DNA of 64,000 nt from an uncultured Oscillospiraceae bacterium (GTDB lineage Bacteria > Bacillota > Clostridia > Oscillospirales > Oscillospiraceae). The notes beneath the pieces are model-generated. The model had not been told where the DNA came from, ran no database searches, and was given only the letters and a program-made list of their open reading frames with translations. A program made the position numbers and the translations under genes. The stretch lies in contig CAJTLI010000001.1 of assembly GCA_910577525.1 (NCBI GenBank), forward strand, positions 62,001 to 126,000, given 5' to 3'. Shown here one piece after another: positions 50,350 through 58,704 of this stretch (its first letter is position 1; each line of letters starts with the position of its first letter).

Positions 50350-51528
50350 ATGGCACAGACAGAACAGATCTCCCGCTGGCGGCTGATCCTGGGGGCGGAG
50401 ACGGAAACCTTCTTTGCCCAGATGGGGGGCGGCGGGCTGTCCCAGGAGGAGCTGCTGATGGACGGGGCTCTGGGGGCCATCTACGGCGGCCCCGGCGAGG
50501 GCTTCGGCGGCCAGGGCGGCGGGGCGGGGAAGGGCCCCTCCTCCCCGGTGATCTCCAAGTGGCTGGGGGACCTGCGCTCCCTCTTCGACCCAGAGATGGT
50601 GGCGGTGGTGCAGAACGACGCCATCGAGCGCAAGGGCCTGAAACAGCTTCTGCTGGAGCCAGAGCTGCTGGAGGGGCTGGAGCCCGACCTGAACATGGCC
50701 TCCACGCTGCTCATGCTCAAGGACCAGATCCCCAAAAAATCCAAGGAGTCCGCCCGCAGGTACATCCGGAAGCTGGTGGAGCAGATCAACAAAATGCTGG
50801 AGAGCGACGTGCGCCGGGCGGTGACGGCGGCGCTGAACCGCCGGGCCCACTCGCCCCTGCCCTCCGCCTCCGCCATCGACTTCCCCTATACCATCCGGCG
50901 GAATTTGAAAAATTACAACGCGGAGTTGAAAACCGTCATCCCTGAGCGGGTGTGGTTTTTCGACCGCTCCAGCAAAATCAACCGCTGGCACATCATCCTG
51001 GACATCGACCAGAGCGGCTCCATGGGCCAGTCCATCCTGTACTCCTCGGTGATGGCCTGCCTGCTGGCCTCCATGCAGGCGGTCAAGACCAGCGTGGTGG
51101 CCTTCGACACCCAGATCATGGACCTGACCCCCCTGTGCGCCGACCCGGTGGACCTGCTGTTCGGGTTCCAGATGGGGGGCGGCACCGACATCGCCAAATC
51201 CATCGCTTACTGCCAGGGGCTGGTGGAGGCCCCGGCCAAAACCCTGTTCTTCCTCATCTCCGACCTGGAGGAGGGGGGCAACCGGGCGGCCCTGCTGCGG
51301 CGGCTGGAGGAGCTGAAGGGCTCGGGGGTGACGGTGATTGTGCTGCTGGCCATCGCCGACGGGGGGCGGCCCTATTACGACGCCCAGACCGCCCAGCGGA
51401 TCGCTTCCATGGGCATCCCCTGCTTTGCCTGCGCGCCGGAACGGCTGCCCGAGCTGCTGGAGCGGGCGCTGAAGGGCCAGAGCCTGGAGGAGCTGGCCAA
51501 GGCGAAAAAGGAGCCCGGGCGGGCGTGA
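50350..51528 (+). CDS. VWA-domain protein (YehP/CoxE-like)
   Basis: 392 residues; E. coli YehP is 378. After a helical N-terminal half, the von Willebrand A domain starts near residue 210: 'NRWHIILDIDQSGSMGQSIL' with the MIDAS D-x-S-x-S-type motif (DQSGSMG), the conserved Thr in 'QMGGGTDIAKSIAYC' and Asp in 'LFFLISDLEEGGNRAALLRR'. All metal ligands are present, so it should bind Mg2+ and recruit a client or the MoxR ring. A Gly-rich stretch (45-65) may be flexible. ATG at 50350 follows GGGGG, 12 bases after the DUF5682 gene. Last gene of the cassette. Confidence 0.92.
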   Translation: MAQTEQISRWRLILGAETETFFAQMGGGGLSQEELLMDGALGAIYGGPGEGFGGQGGGAGKGPSSPVISKWLGDLRSLFDPEMVAVVQNDAIERKGLKQLLLEPELLEGLEPDLNMASTLLMLKDQIPKKSKESARRYIRKLVEQINKMLESDVRRAVTAALNRRAHSPLPSASAIDFPYTIRRNLKNYNAELKTVIPERVWFFDRSSKINRWHIILDIDQSGSMGQSILYSSVMACLLASMQAVKTSVVAFDTQIMDLTPLCADPVDLLFGFQMGGGTDIAKSIAYCQGLVEAPAKTLFFLISDLEEGGNRAALLRRLEELKGSGVTVIVLLAIADGGRPYYDAQTAQRIASMGIPCFACAPERLPELLERALKGQSLEELAKAKKEPGRA

Positions 51529-51571
51529 GGGCGCCGCCCTCCGCCCGCCCGGGGCTCCGGCTCCGGGGGAC

Positions 51572-53449
51572 TTATTCCTCGTTTTTCTGGTAGTACTGGG
51601 CCTGGGCCTCCCACAGGGCCTGGTATTTGCCTGGCGTCTCCACCAGGGCGTCGTGGTTTCCCTGCTGCACCACCCGCCCGCGGTCGAACACGGCGATCTC
51701 GTCGCAGAACCGGCAGGAGGACAGCCGGTGACTGATATAGATGGCGGTCTTGTCCTCCACGATGTCGTTGAACTTGGTGTACACCTCCGCCTCCGCCTCC
51801 GGGTCCAGGGCGGCGGTGGGCTCGTCCAGCACAATAAACGGCGCGTCCTGGTACAGCACCCGTGCCAGGGCGATTTTCTGCGCCTCGCCGCCGGACACCT
51901 CCACCCCGCCGTCCTCGAACTCCCGGTACAGGCAGGTGTCCAGCCCACGGGGCAGCTCGGCCAGCCGGTCCGCGAAGCCGGCCTTGCTCAGGCACTCCTC
52001 CGCCCGGGCCCGGTCATATTCCTCGGCGGCGGCCACGTTGGAGCCCAGAGGCTGGGCCAGCAGCTTAAAGTCCTGGAACACCACGGAGAACAGGGCCAGA
52101 TAATCGTCATAGCGGTACTTGCGGATGTCGATGCCGTTGAGGAGAATTTCCCCCTCGGTGGGGTCGTAGAGGCGGCACAGCAGCTTGATAAAGGTGGTCT
52201 TGCCCGAGCCGTTTTCCCCCACCACCGCCAGCCGTCCCCCCACGTCGAACTTCATGTTCACATGGCGCAGGGCCCAGGTATCCGTGCCGGGGTATCGGAA
52301 GCTCACGTCCCGGAACTCGATTTCGTACTTCCGGTCGGTCCGTTTCTCGGTGGTCAGGCTGCCCTGGTACATGCTGTTGGGAATGTCCAGGAAGTCAAAG
52401 GTGAATTTCAGGAAGCCGGCGTTGGTGCGCAGCGCGCCCACCTGCTCCAGCAGGTCGCTGAGCCCCCGGGCCAGCCCCGCCAGCGCCCCCACGTACTGGG
52501 TGACGGAGCCCACCCCGAAGGCCCCGCCCAGGGCCTTCAGGCCGGTGAACAGGTAGACGGCCCCCACAAAGGCCTGGGAGACAACGCCGGAGGCGGCGCT
52601 CAAAAGGCCCATGGGTCCCCGGCCCGCCCGGCCCACGGAGGAGTTGGGGCCGAAGGAGGTCTCGCTCTTCATATCCTGTCTGGCGGCGTCCTCTAAAAAG
52701 TCGTCCTGGGCGTAGGTGCGGATGTCGGCGGCCCGGTGGCGCTCCCTCATGGCGATAAAGTAGAAGAAAGAGAAGCCCCGGTTGCCCGCCGTACCGTCGT
52801 AGCGGTCCCAGTAGCCCTGGGCCTCGTTGGCCAGCTTGGCGGACAGCGCCACGGACCCCGCCAGAAGCCCCGCCATCCCCGCCAGGCAAAGCGGGTGGTT
52901 GAGCCAGGCCAGGGGGCTGCCCGCTGGGACGGGCAGGGTGAACAGACTCACCGACAGGGCCAGCGCCCCCAGCACCCGGCACAGCGACCCCAGGGCCTCC
53001 GCGGACACCCGGTACACCCGGTTCAGCCCCCAGCCGCTCCAGTTCCGGAGCTGCTCGATCTGGGTGAGCAGGGCCTGGTTTTTGGGGTCGTCGATGCCGC
53101 AGAAGTCCATGCTCAGCAGCTTGTCGAAGAAAATCCGGCTCCAGGCGGGCCACTGGTGGGCGTTGCGCATGGCGTCGTCCCAGCAGTGCACCGCCGCCTG
53201 TATGCCCGCCGCCGCGGCCGCGGCGGCCAGCAGGGCCCACAGCATGAGCCACACGTCCCCGCCCCCGGCGATGGCGTTCACCAGCCCGGCGGTGAAGTAC
53301 AGGGGCAGGTAGGGGGCAAGGGCGTCCACCCCCTCCCGCGCCCAGCCGGAGACCAGCACCTCCGGCGCGGTTTTCCACCAGATGGACAGGCCCCGGCGGG
53401 TGCGGGCCGCGGCCTCCCGGAAGGGGAGGCGCTCTTGTTTTTCAGCCAT
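51572..53449 (-). CDS. ABC exporter subunit (permease fused to ATPase), second of a pair
   Basis: 625 residues. The membrane domain (30-330) has about six helices. The ATPase (375-610) has Walker A 'LAVVGENGSGKTTFIKLLCR', signature 'GGVEVSGGEAQKIALARVLY', Walker B 'APFIVLDEPTAALDPEAEAE' and the H-loop 'AIYISHRLSS'. All are intact. It probably forms a heterodimer with the ABC protein encoded just upstream. ATG at 53449 overlaps the stop of a 43-codon frame that bridges the two genes. The gene is convergent to the cassette's VWA gene (43-base gap). Confidence 0.9.
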   Translation of the reverse strand: MAEKQERLPFREAAARTRRGLSIWWKTAPEVLVSGWAREGVDALAPYLPLYFTAGLVNAIAGGGDVWLMLWALLAAAAAAAGIQAAVHCWDDAMRNAHQWPAWSRIFFDKLLSMDFCGIDDPKNQALLTQIEQLRNWSGWGLNRVYRVSAEALGSLCRVLGALALSVSLFTLPVPAGSPLAWLNHPLCLAGMAGLLAGSVALSAKLANEAQGYWDRYDGTAGNRGFSFFYFIAMRERHRAADIRTYAQDDFLEDAARQDMKSETSFGPNSSVGRAGRGPMGLLSAASGVVSQAFVGAVYLFTGLKALGGAFGVGSVTQYVGALAGLARGLSDLLEQVGALRTNAGFLKFTFDFLDIPNSMYQGSLTTEKRTDRKYEIEFRDVSFRYPGTDTWALRHVNMKFDVGGRLAVVGENGSGKTTFIKLLCRLYDPTEGEILLNGIDIRKYRYDDYLALFSVVFQDFKLLAQPLGSNVAAAEEYDRARAEECLSKAGFADRLAELPRGLDTCLYREFEDGGVEVSGGEAQKIALARVLYQDAPFIVLDEPTAALDPEAEAEVYTKFNDIVEDKTAIYISHRLSSCRFCDEIAVFDRGRVVQQGNHDALVETPGKYQALWEAQAQYYQKNEE

Positions 53450-53573
53450 GGCGCACCGTCTCCCTGCCGCGTTGGTTTTCAAAGGTGAACAGCTCCGGGG
53501 CCACCCTGCCCCAGCTTGTCAGGCCGCGTTGGGGCAGCTCCAGCGCCCGGGCCTTCATCAGCTCTTTATTCAT
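53442..53573 (-). CDS. Small ORF bridging the two ABC genes (43 residues)
   Basis: The frame starts with ATG at 53573, inside the last codons of the first ABC gene, with AAAGGGG 9 bases upstream. It ends with TGA at 53442-53444, overlapping the start of the second ABC gene. The product is 43 residues, begins MNKELMKARALELPQRG and ends ENQRGRETVRHG. It has no cysteine and no signal peptide. Coupling at both ends and the exporter pair make a leader or peptide plausible, but it could also be chance coding in a 116-base gap. Confidence 0.4.
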   Translation of the reverse strand: MNKELMKARALELPQRGLTSWGRVAPELFTFENQRGRETVRHG

Positions 53574-55401
53574 CTTCCATTGCCCCTTTCGTGTAGTACT
53601 TGCTCTGGATGTCAAACAGGTAGGCGTACCGCCCGCCCGCGTTCAAAAGCTCCTCGTGGGTGCCCTCCTCGGCGATGCCGCCGTTTTCGATGAGCAGCAC
53701 CCGGTCGCAGAACCGGGTGGAGGCCAGCCGGTGGGAGATGTACACGCTGGTACACGTCCCGGTGAGGTCGCTGTAGCGCTGGTACAAATCGCTCTCCGCG
53801 ATGGGGTCCAGGGCCGCCGTGGGCTCGTCCAGCACTACGATGGGCGCGTTTTTGCACAGCGCCCGGGCCAGCATCAGCCGCTGCATCTGCCCGCCGGACA
53901 GGTCCACGCCGTCCAGGTACACCTCCCGGCCCAGGTGGGTGTTCTCCCGCTGGGGCAGCTCCCGGATCTTGTCCGCCACCCCCGCTTTTTCCAGGCAGTC
54001 CCACACCTGGGGCAGGTCGGCCTTTTCCCCGGCGGTCTGGGCCACGTTCTCCGCCACGGTGCCCGCCAGCACGGAAAACTGCTGGAACACCGCGGAGAAG
54101 TGCTTGTAGTAGTCCCGGCGGTCATACTGCCGGATGTCCTCTCCGTCCAGCAGCACCTGGCCCTGGGTGGGGTCGTAGAAGCCGCACAGCAGCTTGATGA
54201 GGGTGGTTTTGCCCGCGCCGTTTTTGCCCACCACCGCCAGCTTTTCCCCGGGGCGGATGGTGAGGTTTACGTGGGACAGGGTGTCGTGGTCCGCGCCGGG
54301 ATAGCGGAAGGACACATCCCGCAGCTCCAGCGTGTACAGGTGGTTCCGTTTGACCGGCAGGGGCCTGCCGTCCCCGAACCGGAAGGGCTCCGGTATGTCT
54401 GCCACCTCCCGCAGGGTGGACAGCTCCAGGCTCTGCCGGTGAAGCTCCCCGAACTTTGTGAATACGCCCGTCACCCACTGGGAAAAGCCGCTGACCGCCG
54501 TGAAGTAGAGCACGAACTGCGCCGCGCTCAGCTCCCCCCGCAGGGCCAGGTTGATGAGCAGGCCGTAGGCCGCGCCGTTTCGCAGGAAGGCCAGGGCCGT
54601 GTCCAGCAGGTCGGCCCACAGGTAATACCGCTGGCTTTTGGCGTAGAAGTCCTGATACAGCCGGGTGTATTTGCCGTACAGCTCCGTGAGCCAGGGGGCC
54701 AGGCCGAAAATGCGGATGTCCTTGGCCAGCTTCATGTCCTTGCTTTGGCTGACAACATACTCCATTTTGTGCAGAAGCGCTCCCTCCTCCTCCCGGTGGC
54801 GGTAGCGCCAGGAGCGGATGCGCTCCCCGGCGAAGTAGCTGGCGGCGGACAGGACCATGCACAGCGCCGCCGTCCAGGGCTCCGCCTGGGAGAGCAGCAG
54901 CAGGTAGATCACAAAGCTGATGAAATAGGTCAGCAGCTCGGTCATGGTGGTCCAAATGGCCTCCCCGGCGTCCTGGTTGCTGTCCAGGCAGCGGCTGGCC
55001 TTCTTGATCCGCTTGATGTAGTCCGGGTCCTCCGTATGGGGGAAGGAGGTGCGGCAGAAGGTCATGTGCAGGTCCCGGCACAGGCCGCTACGCACGCTGA
55101 TGCGCCCAAAAATGGCGTTAGTCTCCAGGTAGTTCCGCAGGGCGCGCACCAGCGCCATCCCCAGGGTGAACCAGAGGATCAGCCGGGCCAGCGCCCCGGG
55201 GGCGGCGCCCCGCTCCACCGCCTCCAGGATGGCGGGCACCACGAACAGCTCCAGCAGGCTGGCCGCCACGCCGCACAATACGAGGCCCGCCGCCACGGCC
55301 AGCACGCCCCGGCACTCCTGCCAGGCCCGGCGGACCATAAACGCGCAGTTGGACGCCATGCCGTAGGCGGGCATTTGCTTTTTGGTTTCAGGTTGTTCCA
55401 T
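53566..55401 (-). CDS. ABC exporter subunit (permease fused to ATPase), first of a pair
   Basis: 611 residues. Membrane domain in residues 20-330, starting 'NCAFMVRRAWQECRGVLAVA', then the ATPase: Walker A 'LAVVGKNGAGKTTLIKLLCG', signature 'DLSGGQMQRLMLARALCKNA', Walker B 'PIVVLDEPTAALDPIAESDL', H-loop 'SVYISHRLAS'. The pair resembles the heterodimeric exporters for lipids, drugs or peptides in Clostridia. ATG at 55401 has AGGTGAG 7 bases upstream; a GTG nine bases earlier overlaps that site. It lies behind the two-component genes, but with a hairpin between. Confidence 0.9.
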   Translation of the reverse strand: MEQPETKKQMPAYGMASNCAFMVRRAWQECRGVLAVAAGLVLCGVAASLLELFVVPAILEAVERGAAPGALARLILWFTLGMALVRALRNYLETNAIFGRISVRSGLCRDLHMTFCRTSFPHTEDPDYIKRIKKASRCLDSNQDAGEAIWTTMTELLTYFISFVIYLLLLSQAEPWTAALCMVLSAASYFAGERIRSWRYRHREEEGALLHKMEYVVSQSKDMKLAKDIRIFGLAPWLTELYGKYTRLYQDFYAKSQRYYLWADLLDTALAFLRNGAAYGLLINLALRGELSAAQFVLYFTAVSGFSQWVTGVFTKFGELHRQSLELSTLREVADIPEPFRFGDGRPLPVKRNHLYTLELRDVSFRYPGADHDTLSHVNLTIRPGEKLAVVGKNGAGKTTLIKLLCGFYDPTQGQVLLDGEDIRQYDRRDYYKHFSAVFQQFSVLAGTVAENVAQTAGEKADLPQVWDCLEKAGVADKIRELPQRENTHLGREVYLDGVDLSGGQMQRLMLARALCKNAPIVVLDEPTAALDPIAESDLYQRYSDLTGTCTSVYISHRLASTRFCDRVLLIENGGIAEEGTHEELLNAGGRYAYLFDIQSKYYTKGAMEDE

Positions 55402-55430
55402 GTCTCTCACCTCAAGGCACAGGATAGCAT

Positions 55431-55460
55431 AAAAGCCCCCGGCTGTGTAAACCGGGGGCT
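55431..55460 (-). terminator. Hairpin between the histidine kinase and ABC genes
   Basis: AGCCCCCGG / CCGGGGGCT (9 bp, loop of 9) followed on the minus strand by TTTTATG. A weak terminator that could separate, or partly couple, the two-component genes and the ABC genes. Confidence 0.6.
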
Positions 55461-55502
55461 GAATTGTCGTTCTGGGGGGCTGAATTGCAGGGGGGACGTT
55501 CC

Positions 55503-55534
55503 GTAGGGGAGGATCATATCCGCCCCTACAAACG
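55503..55534. repeat. REP-like palindrome
   Basis: GTAGGGGAGGATCATATCCG followed by CCCCTAC, the same palindrome type as at 11246-11330. It lies between the histidine kinase gene and the exporter genes. Confidence 0.7.
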
Positions 55535-55545
55535 GCATCAATGCC

Positions 55546-56208
55546 TCACCCTGCGGGCAGCAGAATCTCGGTGGTAAACGCGCCGTCCTCGCTGTTCCGG
55601 CTCAGCCAGCCCCCCAGCCGCTCCACCACGGTGTCGATGCGCACCAGGCCGAAGCCGTGGCCCTCCCCCTTGGTGGTGCGGAAGCGGCCCCCGGTCTTGC
55701 TCCGCTTTTTCCCGGCGGTGAAATTGGTGAAGGAGATATACAGCTGCTCCCCCTTCATGTCGATATACACACGGATGAGCCGCCGGTCCTGGGGCAGGGC
55801 CAGGCTGGCTTCGATGGCGTTGTCGAACAGGTTGCCCAGGATGACGCACAGGTCCAGCTCCGACAGGCCCAGGGCCACGGGGACGCTGGCGTCCGCCCGG
55901 ACGGTGATGCCCTTGGACCGGGCCAGGGAGATCTTGCTGTTGAGGATGGCGTCCGCCATGGGGTTTCCGGTTTTGAGCACGGTGTCCACGGCGGCCAGAT
56001 CGGTCTCCAGCGCGTCCAGATAGGCCCGCACCGCCTCCCAGTCCCCCTGGGCGGCGTGGACCTTCATGGCCTGGATGTGGTTGCGGTAGTCGTGCCGCCA
56101 GCCCCGGATCTGCCGGTACATATTCTCCACCTCGGCGTAGTGGATCTCGATGAGCTCCCGCTGGTAGGCGGCGATGCGCTTGTCAATGAGCCTGGAAAAC
56201 AGGGACAT
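55546..56208 (-). CDS. Soluble GHKL-type sensor histidine kinase
   Basis: 220 residues. No transmembrane segment or sensor domain. The H-box is 'YRQIRGWRHDYRNHIQAMKV' (His near 40), of the AgrC/NatK kind. The ATP-binding region has 'LDLCVILGNLFDNAIEASLA' (N-box) and 'EGHGFGLVRIDTVVERLGGW' (G-box). It should phosphorylate the LytTR regulator encoded 13 bases upstream. The absence of a membrane sensor suggests that it reads an intracellular signal or a partner such as the ABC transporter. ATG at 56208 follows GGAGGGCG. Confidence 0.9.
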   Translation of the reverse strand: MSLFSRLIDKRIAAYQRELIEIHYAEVENMYRQIRGWRHDYRNHIQAMKVHAAQGDWEAVRAYLDALETDLAAVDTVLKTGNPMADAILNSKISLARSKGITVRADASVPVALGLSELDLCVILGNLFDNAIEASLALPQDRRLIRVYIDMKGEQLYISFTNFTAGKKRSKTGGRFRTTKGEGHGFGLVRIDTVVERLGGWLSRNSEDGAFTTEILLPAG

Positions 56209-56221
56209 GGGACGCCCTCCT

Positions 56222-56920
56222 CTACATGCGCTGGATGATGGCCCGGTTCAGCTTTTCGTACTGCCCCCGGGGCAGGGGAATGCGCTCGCCGGTGGTGAGC
56301 TCCGCCTCCGCGCGGGAGGCCCGCCGGAGATAGGTCAGATTCAGGATGCAGGACCTCCCCGCCCGGAAAAACCGGCCGTCCAGCGCCGCCTCCAGGTCGG
56401 CCAGGGGGCGCTTGACCGGGTAGTCCCGGTCGGCGTGGACGGTGACGTAGTTGTGCAGCACGTCCAGATAGCGGATCTTGCCCAGAGGCACCCGCACCGT
56501 CTCCCCCGGCAGCTCCAGGGTGAGGAAGGGCTCGTTCCGCCTGAGGCGGCCCGCCGCCCGGGTGAGCACCTCCAGCAGCTTGTCCGGGTCCACGGGCTTG
56601 GTGAGGTAGTGGAGGGCGGACACCTCATAGCCCTGGGAGATATAGTCGGTATAGCCGGTGACAAAGACGATCTGGGTGTCCTCGCTCTCCGCCCGCACCG
56701 TTTTCGCCAGCGCCACCCCGTCCATTCCGGTCATCTCGATGTCCAGAAGGAGGATGTCAAAGTCTTTTTCCTCCTCATAGCGGAACAAAAACGCCTCCGC
56801 CGAGGGGAAGCGCTCCACCTCGACCTCCGCCCCGGCCCGGTCCGCCCACCGGGCGGCCAGCTCCGAGAGGTAGCGCGCGTATGGTTCGTCGTCGTCGCAC
56901 ACAGCGATGCGGTAGTTCAT
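56222..56920 (-). CDS. LytTR-family response regulator
   Basis: 232 residues. The receiver domain (1-120) has the acidic pair 'RIAVCDDDEPY', the phospho-acceptor Asp in 'FDILLLDIEMTGMDGVALAK', Thr in 'IVFVTGYTDY' and Lys in 'HYLTKPVDPDK'. The LytTR DNA-binding domain (130-232) shows 'IRYLDVLHNYVTVHADRDYP' and 'FFRAGRSCILNLTYLRR'. It likely controls the downstream exporter genes. ATG at 56920 follows AGGAGG. First gene of the two-component pair. Confidence 0.93.
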   Translation of the reverse strand: MNYRIAVCDDDEPYARYLSELAARWADRAGAEVEVERFPSAEAFLFRYEEEKDFDILLLDIEMTGMDGVALAKTVRAESEDTQIVFVTGYTDYISQGYEVSALHYLTKPVDPDKLLEVLTRAAGRLRRNEPFLTLELPGETVRVPLGKIRYLDVLHNYVTVHADRDYPVKRPLADLEAALDGRFFRAGRSCILNLTYLRRASRAEAELTTGERIPLPRGQYEKLNRAIIQRM

Positions 56921-56958
56921 GGGCCGTTTCCTCCTGCGTGGTTTGTGGGGCAGGCAGT

Positions 56959-56987
56959 ATTATAGCACAGACCGGGGGATATTTCCA
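56959..56987 (-). promoter_or_regulatory. Promoter of the LytTR/GHKL genes
   Basis: Minus-strand TATAAT (56964-56959) with TGGAAA (56987-56982) 17 bases upstream. The weak -35 suggests activation, perhaps by the regulator itself. Confidence 0.55.
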
Positions 56988-57038
56988 GCCCCCGCGCCGG
57001 GCGGCGCCCGGATAGGGGCGGGACTGGGGGAAAATCCC

Positions 57039-57067
57039 TTGCTCCCGGCGGGAAAAGGTGCTATACT
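57039..57067 (+). promoter_or_regulatory. Promoter of pyrE-radC
   Basis: TTGCTC (57039-57044), 17-base spacer, TATACT (57062-57067), ending 37 bases before the pyrE ATG. The short leader has no PyrR-type structure that I can see. Confidence 0.7.
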
Positions 57068-57103
57068 TACCCCATAGAAAGAGAAAGCGAGGAGGACGGC
57101 TCT

Positions 57104-57778
57104 ATGACCTACCGGGAAGAATTCATCCACTTTATGGTGCGCTCCGGCGTGCTCACCTTCGGGGACTTTACCACCAAGTCCGGCCGCAAAACCCCCTATT
57201 TTGTCAACACCGGCAACTATAAGACCGGCGCTCAGGCCTCCCGCCTGGGGGACTACTACGCCGCCTGCATCCAGGAGCACATGCCGGAGGGCATCGACGC
57301 CCTGTTCGGCCCGGCCTATAAGGGGATTCCGCTGGCGGTGTCCGCGGCCTCGTCGCTGTACCGGAACTATGGCCGGGACCTGCCCTACTGCTTCAACCGC
57401 AAGGAGGCCAAGGACCACGGCGAGGGCGGGGCCATGGTGGGCTACAAGCCCCAGGACGGGGACCGGATCGCCATCATCGAGGACGTGGTGACGGCGGGCA
57501 CCGCCGTGCGGGAGACCATCGAGCTGTTCAAGCACGTGGCGGACGTGAAGCTCACCGCCCTGTTTGTCAGCGTGGACCGGATGGAGCGGGGGACCCGGGA
57601 CTGCACCACCCTGGACGAGCTGCGCCAGGATTTCGGCATCCGGGTGTACCCTATTGTCACCATCCGGGAGATCATGGACTGCCTCCAAAACAGGGAGGTG
57701 GACGGGAAGGTGTATCTTGACGGCGGGACGCTGGCCCGCATGGAGGACTACCTGGCCCAGTACGGGGCGAAGGGCTGA
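57104..57778 (+). CDS. pyrE: Orotate phosphoribosyltransferase
   Basis: 224 residues. It joins orotate to PRPP in UMP synthesis. The PRPP-binding loop is 'DRIAIIEDVVTAGTAVRETI' (near 122-141), with E-D for the more usual D-D. 'YCFNRKEAKDHGEGGAMVGY' is the flexible catalytic loop with the Lys and His residues. 'GPAYKGIPLAVSAASSLY' is the substrate loop. Length normal. ATG at 57104 follows GAGGAGG. It stands apart from other pyr genes; radC follows 6 bases later. Confidence 0.95.
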   Translation: MTYREEFIHFMVRSGVLTFGDFTTKSGRKTPYFVNTGNYKTGAQASRLGDYYAACIQEHMPEGIDALFGPAYKGIPLAVSAASSLYRNYGRDLPYCFNRKEAKDHGEGGAMVGYKPQDGDRIAIIEDVVTAGTAVRETIELFKHVADVKLTALFVSVDRMERGTRDCTTLDELRQDFGIRVYPIVTIREIMDCLQNREVDGKVYLDGGTLARMEDYLAQYGAKG

Positions 57779-57784
57779 CCGGCC

Positions 57785-58483
57785 GTGGCGGAGGAGAACA
57801 GAGCCTGCGTTCACGCCGGCCACCGCCGGCGCATGAGGGAGGAGTTTCTGAAAAGCGGCCTGGAGGGAATGCCCGACCACCGGGTGATGGAGCTGCTGCT
57901 GTTTTTGACCATCCCCCGGGGGGATGTGAACCCGCTGGCCCACCGGATCATCGACCATTTCGGCTCGCTGGTGGGGGTGTTCCACGCCACCTATGAGCAG
58001 CTGCTGGAGGTGCCGGGGCTGGGCCCCTCCACGGCGGCCATGCTCCAGCTGATTCCGGCGGTGTCCGCCCGGTATATGCAGGAGGCCGCCAGCTTCGACA
58101 ACCATGTGGTGAGCCGCTGGCAGGTGAAGGAGCTGCTGGCCCCGCTGTTCTTCGGCCAGCGGGACGAGCTGGCCTATCTGATGTGCCTGGACGGGGGAAA
58201 CCGGCTGCTGGCCACCCGGAAGCTGGGGGAGGGCGTGGTGGACACGGTCAACATCGCCCCGCGGAAGATCCTTGAGGCCGCCCTGAGCTGCAACGCCAGC
58301 CAGGTGATTCTGGCCCACAACCACCTGTCCGGGGTGGCGGGGTGGTCCCAGGCCGACGTGCACACCACTCTGCGGGTCAAGGAGCTGCTGAACGCCGTGG
58401 GCATCAGGCTGCTGGACCACGTGATTCTGGCGGGGGACGACATGGTGTCCATGGCGGACTCCGGCCTGCTTCGGGACAGATGA
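57785..58483 (+). CDS. radC: RadC-family JAB/MPN protein
   Basis: 232 residues. The N-terminal helix-hairpin-helix part (1-105) has 'LLEVPGLGPSTAAMLQLIP'. The C-terminal JAB metalloprotease-like domain has the catalytic 'ILAHNHLSGVAGWSQADVHT' near residues 178-197. The canonical H-x-H-P-S-G reads HNHLSG, with both His and the Asp ten residues later conserved, so metal binding should be kept. Its role in repair is unproven for the family. GTG at 57785 lies 6 bases after pyrE. Confidence 0.9.
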   Translation: MAEENRACVHAGHRRRMREEFLKSGLEGMPDHRVMELLLFLTIPRGDVNPLAHRIIDHFGSLVGVFHATYEQLLEVPGLGPSTAAMLQLIPAVSARYMQEAASFDNHVVSRWQVKELLAPLFFGQRDELAYLMCLDGGNRLLATRKLGEGVVDTVNIAPRKILEAALSCNASQVILAHNHLSGVAGWSQADVHTTLRVKELLNAVGIRLLDHVILAGDDMVSMADSGLLRDR

Positions 58484-58500
58484 GGGCTTGTTGATGGAAC

Positions 58501-58541
58501 AAAGGCCGCGTGATACGACGGTATCGCGCGGCCTTTTTTAT
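58501..58541 (+). terminator. Terminator after radC
   Basis: AAAGGCCGCGTGATAC pairs with GTATCGCGCGGCCTTTTTT around GACG, 17 bases after the stop. Confidence 0.88.
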
Positions 58542-58601
58542 ATGCCGGGCCAGAGTGTTTCGAAATATTTCGACAAAGCCCCGGCGCGCGGCGGTTTTAT
58601 C

Positions 58602-58630
58602 TTGACTTTTTAAAGCGTATCCGCTAAACT
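58602..58630 (+). promoter_or_regulatory. Promoter of the alpha-glucan operon
   Basis: TTGACT (58602-58607), 17-base spacer, TAAACT (58625-58630). Confidence 0.7.
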
Positions 58631-58704
58631 CAGGAGGAGCGAAACAAGACGAAACTTCCTGCGGGAGGGGAGGTTTCGATCTGCGCCGGAGGTGGTTTGA
58701 GCTG

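Noticed and set aside
43575..51528. Reading the cassette as a known VMAP-type conflict system
   Set aside because: MoxR and VWA are shared, but I see no VMAP effector, caspase-like or trypsin-like domain. The match to yehL-yehM-yehP-yehQ is closer.
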